DNA of 64,000 bases from assembly GCA_003255025.1 (NCBI GenBank), contig QANY01011949.1, positions 248,001-312,000 on the forward strand, read 5' to 3'. The DNA comes from Datisca glomerata (Eukaryota; Streptophyta; Magnoliopsida; Cucurbitales; Datiscaceae). This document shows positions 1-12,055 of this stretch, piece after piece. The notes beneath the pieces were generated by a model. That model saw only the letters and a program-made list of their open reading frames with translations, was not told the origin of the DNA and made no database searches. The position numbers and the translations under genes are program-made. Every line of letters begins with the position of its first letter. Within the stretch, counting starts at the first letter, position 1.

Positions 1-75
1 AGCAACAAAATTAGAAAGATGGCGGAAGACAATGAGAACTTGCGAGGGGTAATCTAAGAACGAGAGGATCAAATC

Positions 76-594
76 ATGAAGTTAGAGAGGAAAAATAAGC
101 TGGTACGAGAAATTCTAGAAGAGGTGAAGGGAACTATTGATAAGAAAAATGCGTACACCGTCGAGTTAGAAGAGCAATATGACGCATTACGACAAATCGT
201 TGATAATTTGCAAGTTGATTTAGAGAATCATAAAGTTAAGAAGACTGAGTCCACAAATGATTCTGAAGAATTATTGAAAGTCATCGCAAGCCTTGAGCAC
301 CAAGTTAGAGCTTATCAGAACGTGGCAGAGAAGTTAACAAGAAACAATGATGCTAATGTCGATATAATAAGATATGATTATCAGTTGCTACAACAAGAGT
401 ACAACTCGATTCAACAACGATCTGGGCAGGCTGTGGAATGGCTTAAAGGCATGGCTGTGAGAGCGGGCAATTTGGCGGAACAAGCTTCATTTTTGAAGAA
501 AAATGTCTTGCCCATCCATCCTAATGGGGAGAACTTGTCTAAGTTTTTGGAAGAAGTCAACCAGGATTTGGGTCAATTTGGTCATTTTATATGA
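76..594 (+). pseudogene. coiled-coil C-terminal part of the retrotransposon's pre-gag ORF
   Basis: The 172-residue frame is rich in Glu, Lys, Leu and Gln with heptad-like spacing, so it is probably coiled coil over most of its length. An in-frame TAA at 55-57 separates it from more coiled-coil-like sequence at the window's left edge. The start shown is therefore only the first Met after a nonsense mutation, not a true start. Its position ahead of gag fits the extra ORF of Tat/Ogre elements. Those ORFs often resemble plant proteins of unknown function with a coiled-coil tail, but I cannot confirm the family from this fragment. About 240 bp of AT-rich non-coding sequence separate it from gag. 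Confidence 0.6.
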
Positions 595-832
595 ACTCAT
601 ATTATGAAGTAATGTAATTGACTTCTACATACTCAAATATAGTGGATGGCTCTACTAATTGAATGAAATTGACAGTATCATTTCTCATGCATAAATTTAC
701 TCTCATTATTTATTCTTTTAATTAGCAAAAATCTACATCTCATTACTTTATTTTTATTTGTTTTAAAGAAATTTTTCAAAGATTGCCCGACAACTTCGAC
801 ATCCCTATCAAACTCGAGCTCAAGTTAGGGTC

Positions 833-3062
833 ATGGACGAGCAAGAAAGAGAGCAATCGCGAGAGGAAATGAAGGAAGAGATTAGGGAGCTAAAAGAGCA
901 AATGGCTAAAGTCCTCGAACTTCTCACTGTAAGTAAGGGAAAGGCCTATTTTGAAAATCCCCAAGGGGCTCAATCATCACAAAATCAACTACCAAACGAT
1001 ACTCCATTTTATTCTCCTGGGTTCAATCATAAAAAAATCAACTACCAACCTATCAACGTCATTAGGTTGACTAGTTTCAGCATGCTTCACCACCAATAAA
1101 TATCCAGCATCATCCATTTCCAAATGTCTAGGAAACAATGCAGACAGGGAATGATACTGTCAATTTCATTCCACAAGACGAACTCGCTAATGAGCCAATC
1201 ATCATAACCGATGTTGATGACCCAAACATGCAGAAGCCTATTACCAAGTCAAGTGACAACCCACGATCGAAAGACAAATTGGACTTTCTAGAGGAGAGAT
1301 TACGTGCTATTGAAGGATCTGATGTATACGGTACCATTGATGCCACCCAATTATGTTTGGTCCCTGATGTGAACATCCCACATAAATTCAAACTACCTAA
1401 GTTTGAAAAATATGATGGTATTACGTGCCCTAGAAGTCACCTTATTATGTACTGCAGAAAAATGGTTGCTTGTGCAAATGATGATAAGCTGCTGATTCAT
1501 TTCTTTCAAGATAGCCTGATGGGGGCCGCATCTCGTTGGTATATCCAATTGGATAACCAACATATTCGGAGGTGGAAAAATCTAGCAGATGCTTTTTTAA
1601 GACAATATAAGTACAACATAGACATAGCCCCTGATCGTTTGGACTTACAAAGGATAGAGAAAAAGCCCACAGAAGGCATTAAAGAATATGCACAAAGGTG
1701 GAGGGAATTAGCTGCTCAGGTACACCCCCCCCCCCCATTGTCAGACAAGGAAATGGATGGAATGTTTATTAACACCTTGAGACCTCCATTCTATGACATG
1801 ATGATTGGAAATGCTTCAAACAACTTCTCTGACATCATAGTGATCGGTGAAAAGATTGAGTACGGGATAAAGAATGGAAGAATTTTGAAAATCGTATCAA
1901 ATACATCATCAGTAAAAAAGGGGCCTCCATTGAAGCGAAAAAAATGGGATATACAGATGATCAATTTCGGGTACCCATCACAAGCTATGAACCCGGGATC
2001 AGGATTTCTAAAGTATAGTGAGGGGCCCAAATCTGTGACATCATATGTGGTAAATACCTCACTAATTTCGTACAATTATCACTCTCAACAATCAGCATTT
2101 CAAAACAATCCGAGACCGGGTTTCAGACCACCGACTCACCAACAAAATGTTGGTCAGGTTGATCAGCCTCTGAGGGGAATAGAAATAATCAATGTTTTAT
2201 CCAATATGATGCAATCCCCATGTCATATACAGAACTCTTACCTCAATTGATACGGAATAATCAATTGGTGACAATTCCTTATGAACCTCTACAACCACCA
2301 TACCCAAGGTGGTATGATCCGACTGCTCGCTGTGATTATAATGCTGGGGCAGTGGGACATTCGACTGAGAATTGCACGGCATTAAAAGGTAGAGTGCAGG
2401 CACTGATCAAGGCTAGATGGTTGAATTTCAAAAAGGCAATTGGAAATCCAGATATCAATTCCAACCCTCTAGCAAATCATGGGAATCCTACCATAAATGC
2501 AATTGAGGAATATTTTTCATATGGAAAGAGGGACGTGGAAGATGTGAGAACATCAATGGAAACACTTTTCCATCTTCTTTCTAGAGCAGGGTACACCTAC
2601 CCAACACACTCAGAGGATGAGGGCGTTTCTAGGAAGCATATGCATGACTTCGATTGTTTGTTTTATAAGAATGTGACGGGGCATACAATTGAGGAATGTG
2701 CTGATGTTAAAATGGAAGTGCAAAAGTTGTTGGATGCAAAGATACTTACAATAAGTCATAAAGGAGAAAGGGAATACCGAGAAGATGACTCTTTAGTCCT
2801 CATGATAACTAAAGAATCATATGAAATAAATGTTGAAATGTCGTCCTATATCCCAAAACCTCTCACAATACATTATGAGAAAAAGTCAACTCACACCACT
2901 ACGTCTTATGCTCCGATGCCTATCACCATTCAAATACCGGGTGCGTTCGCTTACAAAGATTCAAGAGCAGTACCATGGACGTACGAATATGAGGTTATTA
3001 CAAGCGGTAACGACAAAACTCAAGAGCTAAACCTGTCTGACCTCGATCTCCCCCATAAATAA
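833..3062 (+). pseudogene. retrotransposon gag, frameshifted
   Basis: The N-terminal acidic/lysine-rich helix (833-1040) is followed after a frame change by the gag core at 1138-2250. That core includes the motif KFKLPKFEKYDG, a DxxLLIHFFQDSL-type helix and ASRWY, all typical of plant Ty3 capsid proteins. A second frame change near 2220-2250 leads into the C-terminal part (to 3062). That part holds two zinc-knuckle-like motifs, around 2331-2375 and 2658-2702. Both keep Cys, GH and the last Cys, but the expected first His is Asn in one and Tyr in the other. A run of 12 C at about 1725-1736 encodes a Pro stretch and could itself cause indels. Gag packages RNA into particles; this copy should not make a full protein. 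Confidence 0.85.
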
Positions 3063-3081
3063 TATTTTAGGAGTAGGTGGT

Positions 3082-4530
3082 ATGACAAGGAGTGGCAGAT
3101 GCTACATGCCAGAAGTTTTGAAAACGGATAAAAGCGAAGAGTTTGAAAGGCAAAGGAAAGGGAAGGCCAAAGAAGGCGACAATGGTCATGAATTCCAAGG
3201 AGAAATGCATGTCGGCCAAGTGATAGACCCAGATATAATAAGAGGTACGGAGAAAGAAAGAGCAGTGTCTGAAGAAGAAGTATGTGAATTTTTGAAGCTC
3301 ATCAAGCAAAGTGAGTATAAGGTGATAAAACAACTTAATCGCTTACCTGCTCGCATATCTTTATTGTCACTCTTTCTGAATTCTGAACCACATCGCCAAG
3401 CATTATTGAAGGTTTTGAATTAAGCATATGTCTGTCATGACATTACGGTGGAGAAGTTGAGTGGAATTGTGGGAAATATTAACGCACCAAATTTTATCAC
3501 TTTCACAGATGATGAAATCTCTGCCGATGGTACCGAACACACCAGAGCTCTACATATATCCGTGAAATGTGGGGATTATGTTGTCGCAAAAGTATTGATT
3601 GATAATGGCTCATGTCTAAATGTAATGCCAAGATCAACACTAGCAGAGCTCCATGTGGATGCAACACATATGTGACCGAGCATGATCATAATAAGAGCAT
3701 TCGACGGTACACGAAGAGAAGTAGTTGGAGACATAGAGATACAAATTTGAATCGGGCCATGCCTATTCAATATTGTTTTCCAAGTGATGGACATAAGTCC
3801 AGCATATAGTTTTCTTTTAGGTCGACCATGGATTCACTCTGCCGGGGCAGTACCGTCTTCATTACATCAGAAGCTGAAATTTATAATGGATCATAAACTC
3901 ATTTGTATATATGGGGAAGAATATTTATTGGTATATAAGCCGGCTACCATGCCGTATGTTGAGGCGGCGAAAGAAGCATTGGAGTGCTCATTTCGATCAT
4001 TTGAGATTACGAACACCACATTTGTTGCTAGTGGGAAACTCACTCCAACATCAAGCCTATCAAAAGCATCTCAGATGGTAGCAAAGTTGATGATAAAAGG
4101 GGGATACAAGCCAGGCAAAGGACTCGGGGGTAAGCACCAATGCATAAATAAGTTAATCGAGTGGGACAAGAATGAACAAAGGTTTGGACTTGGATATAGA
4201 CCGACCAAGGCTGATAGAAGGAGAGTGGAAGATTAAAAGAAAGAAAGGAGGATTGTTAGGCTCGAAAATAAGGAATTCAATATGGAAATGGCGATCATAC
4301 CCCATATTTCTAAATCCTTTAGAAGTGGGGGAATTTCATTCGAAGAACTAGTTATAGTAGAGCAGTACAACCTTGAAGATGATATCGTCGAGCTTTCAAT
4401 ATCTGTAATCTTGGGAAAATAATCAAGTGTAAGTATAGAGAACTTGGTTTCTCGATACGATTCAGATCATGAACTTAACAATTGGGACGTCACCGAGCTA
4501 CCATTGCTTCTTGAGAATTTTCAAGAGTAA
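3082..4530 (+). pseudogene. retrotransposon aspartic protease plus G-patch region
   Basis: The frame runs 3082-3423, 3448-3675 and 3784-4236 in one reading frame, broken by TAA at 3421-3423 and TGA at 3673-3675. The protease active site is at 3601-3609 as Asp-Asn-Gly within LIDNGSCLNVMP, a variant of Asp-Ser/Thr-Gly common in this plant group. The flap and C-terminal strand are recognisable (SFLLGRPWIHSAGAVPS, about 3802-3852). A G-patch-like, glycine-rich segment (GGYKPGKGLGG) lies near 4102-4134, which is a known addition in these elements. Recognisable coding continues in the same frame, with further stops, to about 4530. The protease would cut the Gag-Pol polyprotein. Confidence 0.85.
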
Positions 4531-4812
4531 TGTGTTCATGCTAAAATTCTAATGATTCTACCTAATGCCTTAGGAATTTCATTGTTATGGGCCTATGTTC
4601 TCGTCTATTTCATGTCATCTCTTTGAATGAAAATCTAAAAACTTGTTTCGTCTCCTTTTGCTAATGATAAATATAATTCCAGTTCTTTTTGTTCTTCCTT
4701 TTATGTCTAAATTTTCCATTTCTAAAATGTTGTTCATACTCATACATTGTTTATTTATTTATTTTTTTTCTTTTCTTTTTTGCCTTATGTTCATCCAATA
4801 ATCCGATTCAGG
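4531..4812 (+). other. non-coding gap between protease and RT, possible intron
   Basis: Between the end of protease/G-patch coding (TAA near 4530) and the acidic linker before RT there is non-coding, T-rich sequence. It contains a long pyrimidine run at about 4747-4785 and ends in TTCAG at about 4812 before coding resumes. Ogre-type Tat elements are known to have an intron between protease and RT, so this gap could be such an intron. The donor site was not pinned down. Confidence 0.35.
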
Positions 4813-6828
4813 TTCGAGAACGGTGATTTTGAAAATAAGAGCAAAAGCAATAACTTTGACAATCTCATTCTTAGCGTAGAGTCAGATGAAAGTGACGAGG
4901 ATAATTTTAAACCATCTCCGGAAATGTTAAGAATGGTAGAGGAGGATGACAAAATGACTCAACCATATCAAGAGCTAACGGAGGTGATAAATTTCGGATT
5001 GGAGGGAGAGACGAAAGAGGTCCAAATTGGCACTTCTATGACAAGCCAAAGCCACTGAGAATTAATTGACTTACTCAAAGAGTATATTGACATCTTTGCA
5101 TGGTCTTAACAAGATATGCCAGGTCTAGACACTGATATCGTGGTACATCATTTGCCACTTATGCCCGAAAGTAAACTAGTGCGACAAAAGTTACAGAAAA
5201 TGAAACCAGACATGCTGGTACAGATCAAAGAAGAAGTTAAAAAGCAAGTAGATGCGGGTTTTCTAGAAGTAGCAAAATACCCTGAATAGGTTGCTAACAT
5301 AGTCCCAGTGCTGAAGAAAAATGGGAAAGTAAGGGTGTGCGTCGATTATAGAGACTTAAATCGGGCAAGCCCCAAGGATAATTTTCCATTACCCCATATC
5401 AATGTCTTAGTAGATAACACCGTAGGACATTCAACCTTCTCTTTCATGGATGATTTTTCAGGGTATAAGTAAATCAAAATGGCTCCTAAAGACCGTGAAA
5501 ATATGACTTTTATAACTTTATCGGGTACATTTTGTTATAAAGTTATACCATTTGGTCTGAAGAATGCAGGGGTGACTTACCAGCGGGCAATGGTAACACT
5601 GTTTCATGATATGATGCATAAAGATATCAAAGTGTATGTTGATGATAGGATTGTCAAATCTCGTCAAGGGGAAGATGATACGGTCACTTTGGGAAAACTA
5701 TTTGGACGGTTGAGAAAGTTCCAGTTAAAGCTTAACCCGACAAAGTGTACATTTGCAACATCTTCAGGGAAACTACTTGGTTTTGTCGTGAGCAAGGAAG
5801 GAATAAAAGTTGACCCTGACAAAGTTCGAGCCATCATTGATATGCTGCCACCTCAAACTCAAAAGGAAGTTAGAGGTTTCTTGGGGAGATTAAATTACAT
5901 AGCCCGGTTCATCTCACAGCTAACTGCAACTTGTGAACCTATCTTTAAACTTCTCCGCAAAAGTGATACAGAAGGATGGAATGATGATTGTCAAATTTCT
6001 TTTGAGAAGATCAAGCAATATTTGCAAAATCCGCCTATACTTGTTCCTCCAACTCCAGGGCGTCCACTCATTTGGTATCTTATAGAGACAGGAAAATCCA
6101 TGGGTTGCGTACTTGGTCAACATGACTCCTCTGGAAGGAAAGAACAAGCAATATATTATTTAAGTAAAAGGTTCACAAATTATGAGGCTAATTATTCGAT
6201 GTTGGAGAAAACGTGTTGTGCATTAGCCTGGGTTGCTCATCGGCTTAGACAGTACATGTTATACCACACCACTTGGTTAATTTCAAATATGGATCCAATC
6301 AAATATATCTTTGAAAAGCCATCACTTTCTGGGCGAATCGCTAAATGGAAAATGTTGCTCACGGAATATGATACTGTTTATGTCACGAGAAAATCAATAA
6401 AAGGAAGTTTACTTGCTGATTATCTTGCAGATCAACCAGTGCAAGATTATGAGCCTATGAAGTTTGATTTTCCTGATGAGAACATATCAGTCATATTAAA
6501 AAATGAAGAAGAATCTATGGATCCACAATTATGGACAATGTTATTTGATGGCGCGTCTAATGATGTAGGACATGGAATTGGGGCAATCCTCATATCTCCC
6601 GAGGGAAAGTTGTTCCCATTTACGGCAAAACTATGCTTTGACTGCACAAACAATGTGGCAGAATATGAGGCATGTTCCATGGGAATTCAAGCAGCTTATG
6701 ATATGAAGATAAGGAAGCTTCGAGTGTACAGAGATTCATTATTGGTAATACGACAACTAAACGGGGAATGGGAAGCTAGAGACTCCAAGCTGGTACCTTA
6801 CAACAAACATGTAACTAAGCTAAGCTAA
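4813..6828 (+). pseudogene. retrotransposon reverse transcriptase, RNase H and second RNase H
   Basis: An acidic linker (4813-5058) leads into RT. The RT fingers/palm include VCVDYRDLNRASPKD (about 5338-5382) and the catalytic Tyr-Val-Asp-Asp at 5635-5646, which is intact. The Gypsy RNase H follows (about 6080-6440). An archaeal-type RNase H lies at about 6530-6828, with FDGAS, NNVAEYEA and YRDS supplying the Asp-Glu-Asp set. This double RNase H marks the Tat lineage. In-frame stops fall at 5056, 5107, 5287 and 5470, all upstream of the long open frame 5479-6828, so the first half of RT is interrupted. TAA at 6826 and a frame change follow. Confidence 0.92.
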
Positions 6829-8260
6829 ACTTTTGAAGTGATCTCATTTGACCATATACCCAGAGAGAATAATCAAATTGCGATATGTACTGGCAACTCT
6901 AGCATTCATGTTCACCGCAGACTTTAAGGAAGAAGTGCAACCCATAAAAATTGAGAAGCGAGATTTGTCTGCTCACTGTATGAGTATTGAAGAAGAGCCA
7001 GACACAAGACCGTGGTATTACGACATCAAACAGTATATAAAGAATGGATAATATCCATCCAAAGCTTCTGAGAATGATAAACGCACTATTAGAATATTGT
7101 CCATGGGTTTCTTCTTGAATGGTGAAATACTCTACAAAAGAAACCATGATATGGTGCTCTTAAGATGTGTTGATGCAAGGGAAGCAAATCAAATCATAGA
7201 GGAAGTTCACGAAGAAATTTGTGGAGTTCATGCTAATGGACATATGATGGCCAAAAAAATCTTGAGAGCGGGATATTATTGGTTAACTTTAGAATCTGAC
7301 TGCATCAAGTACGCCAAGAAATGTCGTAAATGTCAAATTTATGCCGATAAAATTCACTTACCCGCATCCCCTTAACATGTAATGGCCGCGCCTTGGCCGT
7401 TCTCTATGTGGGGCATAGACGTGATTGGTCCTATCACACTCAAAGCCTCTAACGGGCATCGTTTCATTTTGGTCTCTATAGATCATTTTACCAAATGGGT
7501 GAAGGCAAGTTCTTATTCGAGTGAAACCAGAAGTGCGGTTGTCAAGTTTATTAAAAAGGAAATAATTTGTCGATATGGTCTACCTGGAAGGATCATCACA
7601 GATAATGGGACAAATTTAAATAACAAAATGATGAAAGAATTATGTGAGCAGCTCAAAATTAAGTATCATAATTCATCTTCTTATATTCCAAAAATGAACG
7701 GAGTAGTGGAAGAAGTCAATAAGAACATAAAAGGGATCATAGAGAAGATGACGGAGGTTTTTAAGGATTGGCATGAGATGCTCCCATTTGCATTACATGG
7801 GTACCGCACATCACTCCAAACATTAACTGGGGCAACGCCATTTTCTTTGGTATATGGCATGGAAGCGGTCCTTCCAATTGAGGTGAAAATTCTCTCCCTC
7901 AGAGTCTTAATGGAGGTGAAATTAGAAGAAGCAGAGTGGGTACAAACATGATATGAGCAATTGAATTTCATCGAGGAAAAAAGATTGACTGCATTATGTA
8001 GAGGGCAATTATATCAAAGAAAAATGATGCATGCATATGACAAAAAATTATGTCCCCGATGTTTCTGAGAAGGAGACTTGGTGTTAAAAAAGATATTCTC
8101 ATATCAAAAGGATCACCAGGGGAAGTGGACCCTAAATTATGAAGGACCTTTCATTGTCAAGAAGGTTTTCTCGATAGGAGCTCTCATGCTAACAAATATG
8201 GATGGAGATGATTTACCGCACACAGTTAATTCTGATACAGTAAAGAAGTACTTCGTTTGA
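6829..8260 (+). pseudogene. retrotransposon integrase
   Basis: After a frameshift near 6830 the pol frame continues. A His-His-Cys-Cys zinc domain lies at about 7206-7335 (Cys-Arg-Lys-Cys near its end). The integrase core has Asp in WGIDVIGPI at 7418-7420, Asp in ITDNGTN at 7601-7603 and Glu at 7709-7711, giving the expected D-35-E spacing. The C-terminal part ends GDDLPHTVNSDTVKKYFV at 8260. Stops lie at 7049, 7373, 7949 and 8066. Catalytic residues are intact, but the protein is cut into pieces. Integrase inserts the cDNA into the genome. Confidence 0.92.
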
Positions 8261-9157
8261 CCGCTCTAAGTATGGGAAAATGAAGTTAGGCATAAAAAAT
8301 GTTTAAAAAAAACTATCTCGAATACTGGAGAAATTCTTCCTCCATTTTTTTCTTTTCTTTTTCCAAACCATCGTTTGTAAACATTGTTCATCATCAATGT
8401 AGAGCCTTTTTTCTTTCTCAGTTGACAAATACATATATTTTATCTTCTCCTTATTTTCATTATTTCTTATTCCTCTCAATTCTAAGATATCATTAATTAC
8501 TCTTGAAATAACTTAGAAGCATAAATTTGGTTAGGTGAAAGCTAATTTAAAAAGAAAAAAAGGAAAGAATAGGAACTAAGAAAGGCGGTCTGAGTACGAG
8601 GGGGAATCTGAAAAGTCATCACGAGAAAGTTGGTATGCACATAACGAAGGCTAAAGCATGATTGGAGGATTGCAATTAAAGTACAAAAAAGAAGCAAAAT
8701 GGGGAGAAATTATCCACTTCTTCTTCATCATTGACGTGAGGCCGAATACTGGGGCACAAACCAATGAATAAGGATGCATCATTTTCTTGAAAGTATACTC
8801 GATACTTCATTGCGGGTCCATGACCTTAGGCCAAGTGATTGATTTGAAGGGTGAAGGATATGGCGACATTAGTCAACTTTAAAAAAAAAGATCACTAAAT
8901 AATTTTCTCACAAATGTTTTCAATCATGCATAGCACGCATGCACTCAAAATCACTACTTTGCATTTATATTTAATAATTATAATGCATAGACATGCATCA
9001 TATTGATCTGTTTTGATAGTTCAAGTGCATGAATCATTTAAAGATATTCTTTCAAAATCCATACGTGACTTTCCAACATTTAGAGCATGCATTAGTCTAG
9101 CTCTTGAAACCATTTGAAACTTGTAAATATCACATCAAATATCATTTCAACATATTT
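8261..9157. other. non-coding spacer between integrase and tandem repeats
   Basis: This is AT-rich sequence with no supported reading frame. It forms the start of the long pol-to-LTR spacer typical of Tat/Ogre elements. Confidence 0.5.
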
Positions 9158-9650
9158 AGTTAAATTGAACCTGAATCGAGTCGAGGTCAAAGCCTGCGTC
9201 TATCCAGGTTCGTTTCCTTTCAAATATATCGGTTAAATCGAACCCGACTTTGTCGTGGTCAAAGCCCGGTGTCAGCGCTTGGTCTATTTCAATTAATATG
9301 GTTAAATCGAACTCGCATCGAGTCGAGGTCGAAGCATGCCTATATTCAGGTCTACATCGTTACTTTATCTTTGGTTAAATCGAATGACTTTGTCGCGGTC
9401 GAAGCCCGGTGTCAACGCCTGGTCCGTTTCAATTAATATGGTTAAATCGAACCCGTATCAAGTTGAGGTCGAAGCCTGCGTCTATCCAGGTTCACATCCT
9501 TTCTTTATCTTAGGTTAAATCGAACCCGACTTTGTCGCGGTGAAAGCCCGATGTCAGCGTCTGGTCTGTTTCAATTTATAGGGTTAAATCGAACCCGAAT
9601 TGAGTCGAAATTGAAGCCTGTGTCTATCCAGGTCCATTTCATAAGTTTCA
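9158..9650. repeat. about seven tandem ~70-bp units, two alternating variants
   Basis: Units begin with GGTTAAATCGAACCCG or a close variant at about 9160, 9230, 9299, 9373, 9439, 9512 and 9581. Variant A continues with GAGTCGAGGTCGAAGCC and ends near TATCCAGGTTC. Variant B continues with ACTTTGTCGCGGTCGAAGCC and ends TTTCAATTAATAT. They alternate A-B-A-B-A-B-A, so the higher-order unit is about 140 bp. Tandem repeats before the 3' LTR are a known Tat/Ogre trait and a known source of plant satellites. Confidence 0.9.
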
Positions 9651-9766
9651 TCATTTCATAGAACTCGAATAAGTCGAGGTTTCTATTTCCTTTATCTATA
9701 TAGTTTTTTCTCGATCAAAATACTTATCTACACATTTGTACACCTTCTAAGTTTAGAAGCGTGAAC

Positions 9767-9779
9767 AAAGGGGGGCAGC
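9767..9779 (+). other. polypurine tract (plus-strand primer)
   Basis: AAAGGGGGGCAGC lies directly before the TGTAGATACC start of the LTR. It is the site where plus-strand cDNA synthesis would be primed. Confidence 0.75.
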
Positions 9780-9979
9780 TGTAGATACCGTATTTTGTCC
9801 GGTCTAAAACTTTGAAAATATAAATTTTAATTTTTTTGCCCATCTACTAGTCTAAGATTATATGTATGATTTGAAAAATAGCCCAATGCCTAAAAAATAA
9901 GAAAATTTGTCCAATGACTAAAAATAAAAAATAAAGTAACAAAAGACTAAAATTAAAAAAGTGAAGCCTTAAGTTTGCC

Positions 9980-9989
9980 TATAAATAGA
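9980..9989 (+). promoter_or_regulatory. LTR TATA box
   Basis: CTATAAATAG lies 200 bp into the LTR, ahead of a GA-rich leader. The same box and leader are kept in the inverted LTR fragment at 12244-12253, which supports it as the element's core promoter. Confidence 0.6.
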
Positions 9990-10614
9990 GGGGAGGTCGT
10001 CACTTGAAAATGGGAGATTTGGGAGAGTGAGGAAGAAAAGAGATTTTAGAGAGAGAAAGAGAGGTTTTGAGAAAATAGTGAAAAAGAGAAAGAATGTGAG
10101 TTTTCATTTCTATTCATCTTCCATCTTCTCATTTTCTTTTTATTAAGGTAGTTCAAATCTCTTACATTTTAGCTTATACTATATTTTATTCATTCTAATT
10201 AATTATCTATCTTTTTTATACTCATGTATTTGATATTTATTTGTTTCATTTTTCATATATAGGTTTGTTTGCTCATTCTTTATCATTTCTTCTACTTTTA
10301 ATCTTAAGTTTTGTTTTCATAAATTGTTTATCTCTCTACAAGTTTGATGATGAGATTTTTTTTGTCATCAACTCAATCAATAAGAATGAGGATAAAATTT
10401 TGAGGGATGTAAAATTAATTCAATATGAATCACCATTTAATGGGTTGAAAGTGTACATTTGATGAAAATATCTCCTATGATAATTTGTCATACATAAAAA
10501 TGCATAAAATAGAGAGTTAAACCTCTATACAAGATTATGTAAATATTTTAAGCTTTCATTTTTTTATGTTCTTACAAATCTTCTCTTCTTTTCTTTTTAA
10601 TTTTTGGACCATCA

Positions 10615-10990
10615 TTTTTAGTGACACTTGTTTAAACTAGTTACCATCCATGATCATTCCTACCAATTAAGGAAGAAAGGAAAAATTGTAATTAGTGAAC
10701 TAAGTAGTCCAATAAAAAAATGGTATATTTATATTCCAAACAAAAATTATTTTATTTTGAAAGTTTTATGGATTTTCTTTAGTGCACTTGTTTAAACTAG
10801 TTATCATCCATGATCATTCCTAGTAATGTAGAAAGAAAGGAAAAATGGTAATTAGAGAACTAAATAGTCCAAAAATAAAAAATGGTATATTTATATCCCA
10901 AACAAAATTATTTATTAATTTTTAGTGACACTTGTTTAAATTAATTATCTTTCATGATCATTCTTTTTCTATTTGATTAGCATTGGATGA
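10615..10990. repeat. three tandem ~150-bp repeats inside the LTR
   Basis: Units start at about 10620, 10781 and 10923. Each opens with AGTGACACTTGTTTAAACTA or a variant and then holds CATGATCATTC and GGTATATTTATAT. The third copy is the most diverged. They account for part of the unusual LTR length. Confidence 0.8.
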
Positions 10991-12008
10991 AGAAATAAAA
11001 AATGATAATTAATAGACCATGTAGTAAAAAAGCATGATCGTGCTAATCATGTATGAAATGAAGCATTTTTTCATAGATTAATTTATTTTACACATAAAAA
11101 ATTTTATTATCAATTTATTTACTAAACGATTATATATGTGTGTGTGTAAAAAATGAAAAAATTTAAAAAAAAAAGACAGAGGGTGATGTCACCCTCTGTC
11201 ACTTAACAAAGGGTGACATCACCCTCTGAAAAAAAAATTACTTCAATTTTTTTTTTGTTTATATGTTTTTGTTTGTTTATTTTTCTATTTTTTAATAGAT
11301 ATTATTAGTTTGTTGTAATTTATTTTTAATTATTTCTCGTCTTGTTTCATTATTTTCACCATGCATATTCTTTTTTAAAATTTATCATACATATTTATCA
11401 TCTCTAACACTCATTTTCATTATTCTTTTTTATCTATAGTTGTTATCTGTTCTTACTTATTTATGTATTATTTTCATATGTCACAGTTGTATGTGATTAT
11501 TATTTTATTCTTTTATCATCAAAATTGACGCTCGTAAATTAAAACCATAACAATTTGATTTAAATTTTATAAATTTCTTTATTTAGTTTTCACTAAAAAA
11601 AATCTGACGACGGAATTTGAGATTTTCGGGATACCAAACTTCTCGAACTATTGAGGTGAAGAGTTATTCTTGGGATACCGGGAATAAATCTAATAATACA
11701 AAAAATAATTTTTCATTGGTCTTTGAACCACCCATTAGAAGTAATTTATTTTGTCATTTTTATGATACAAAATGCACCAAATGGGACATTCAAAAATGAA
11801 TCTCTTTAATCTTTGCCTTAAAATAAAAAATTGAATAGCATTTGATTAAATTTGGTAACCATTTTATAATGGGTGTTGTGGGGTGCTAATACCTTCCCCC
11901 ACACACAAACAACTCCCGAACCAACTTTGAGTTTTCGTAGACCAAAATTTTCATCTTAAAATTGAGTGACCAGTCACATCCTAAAAGTATTGGTGGCGAC
12001 TCCAATCA

Positions 12009-12055
12009 CAATATATCTGTCACAACGTCGCGCGCACGTTGCGACAGATATATTG
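12009..12055. repeat. near-perfect hairpin across the LTR end
   Basis: CAATATATCTGTCACAACGT (12009-12028) pairs with 12036-12055 with one mismatch, around a 7-base CGCGCGC loop. The last bases of the LTR lie in the right arm and the inverted LTR fragment starts within it. Confidence 0.85.

Larger units (their letters stand above)
1..12046 (+). mobile_element. Ty3/Gypsy LTR retrotransposon, Tat lineage, 5' end outside window
   Basis: The domain order is upstream ORF, gag, protease with G-patch, reverse transcriptase, RNase H, a second RNase H, integrase, a non-coding tandem-repeat zone, polypurine tract and 3' LTR. The second (archaeal-type) RNase H after the normal one, the long spacer with tandem repeats between integrase and LTR, and an extra ORF before gag are known marks of the Tat/Ogre group. 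Reading frames carry several stops and at least three frameshifts, so the copy is not autonomous. The 5' LTR, primer-binding site and start of the upstream ORF lie left of the window, so LTR divergence (age) cannot be judged here. Confidence 0.9.
9780..12046 (+). repeat. 3' LTR of the Tat-lineage element
   Basis: It begins TGTAGATACCGTATTTTGTC right after the polypurine tract and ends GTTGCGACA, giving TGT...ACA ends. Near its end it carries GGGTGCTAATACCTTCCCC, AACTCCCGAACC and GGTGGCGACTCC, motifs I recognise from plant Tat-type LTRs. It contains a TATA box, three diverged ~150-bp internal repeats, and a short inverted pair GAGGGTGATGTCACCCTC (about 11176-11225). At about 2.27 kb it is long, as expected for this lineage. 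No copy of the partner LTR is in the window. Confidence 0.8.

Noticed and set aside
10241..10462. Small ORF inside the Gypsy LTR
   Set aside because: Phe/Leu/Ser-rich low complexity, in non-coding LTR sequence. The same holds for 11617-11799.
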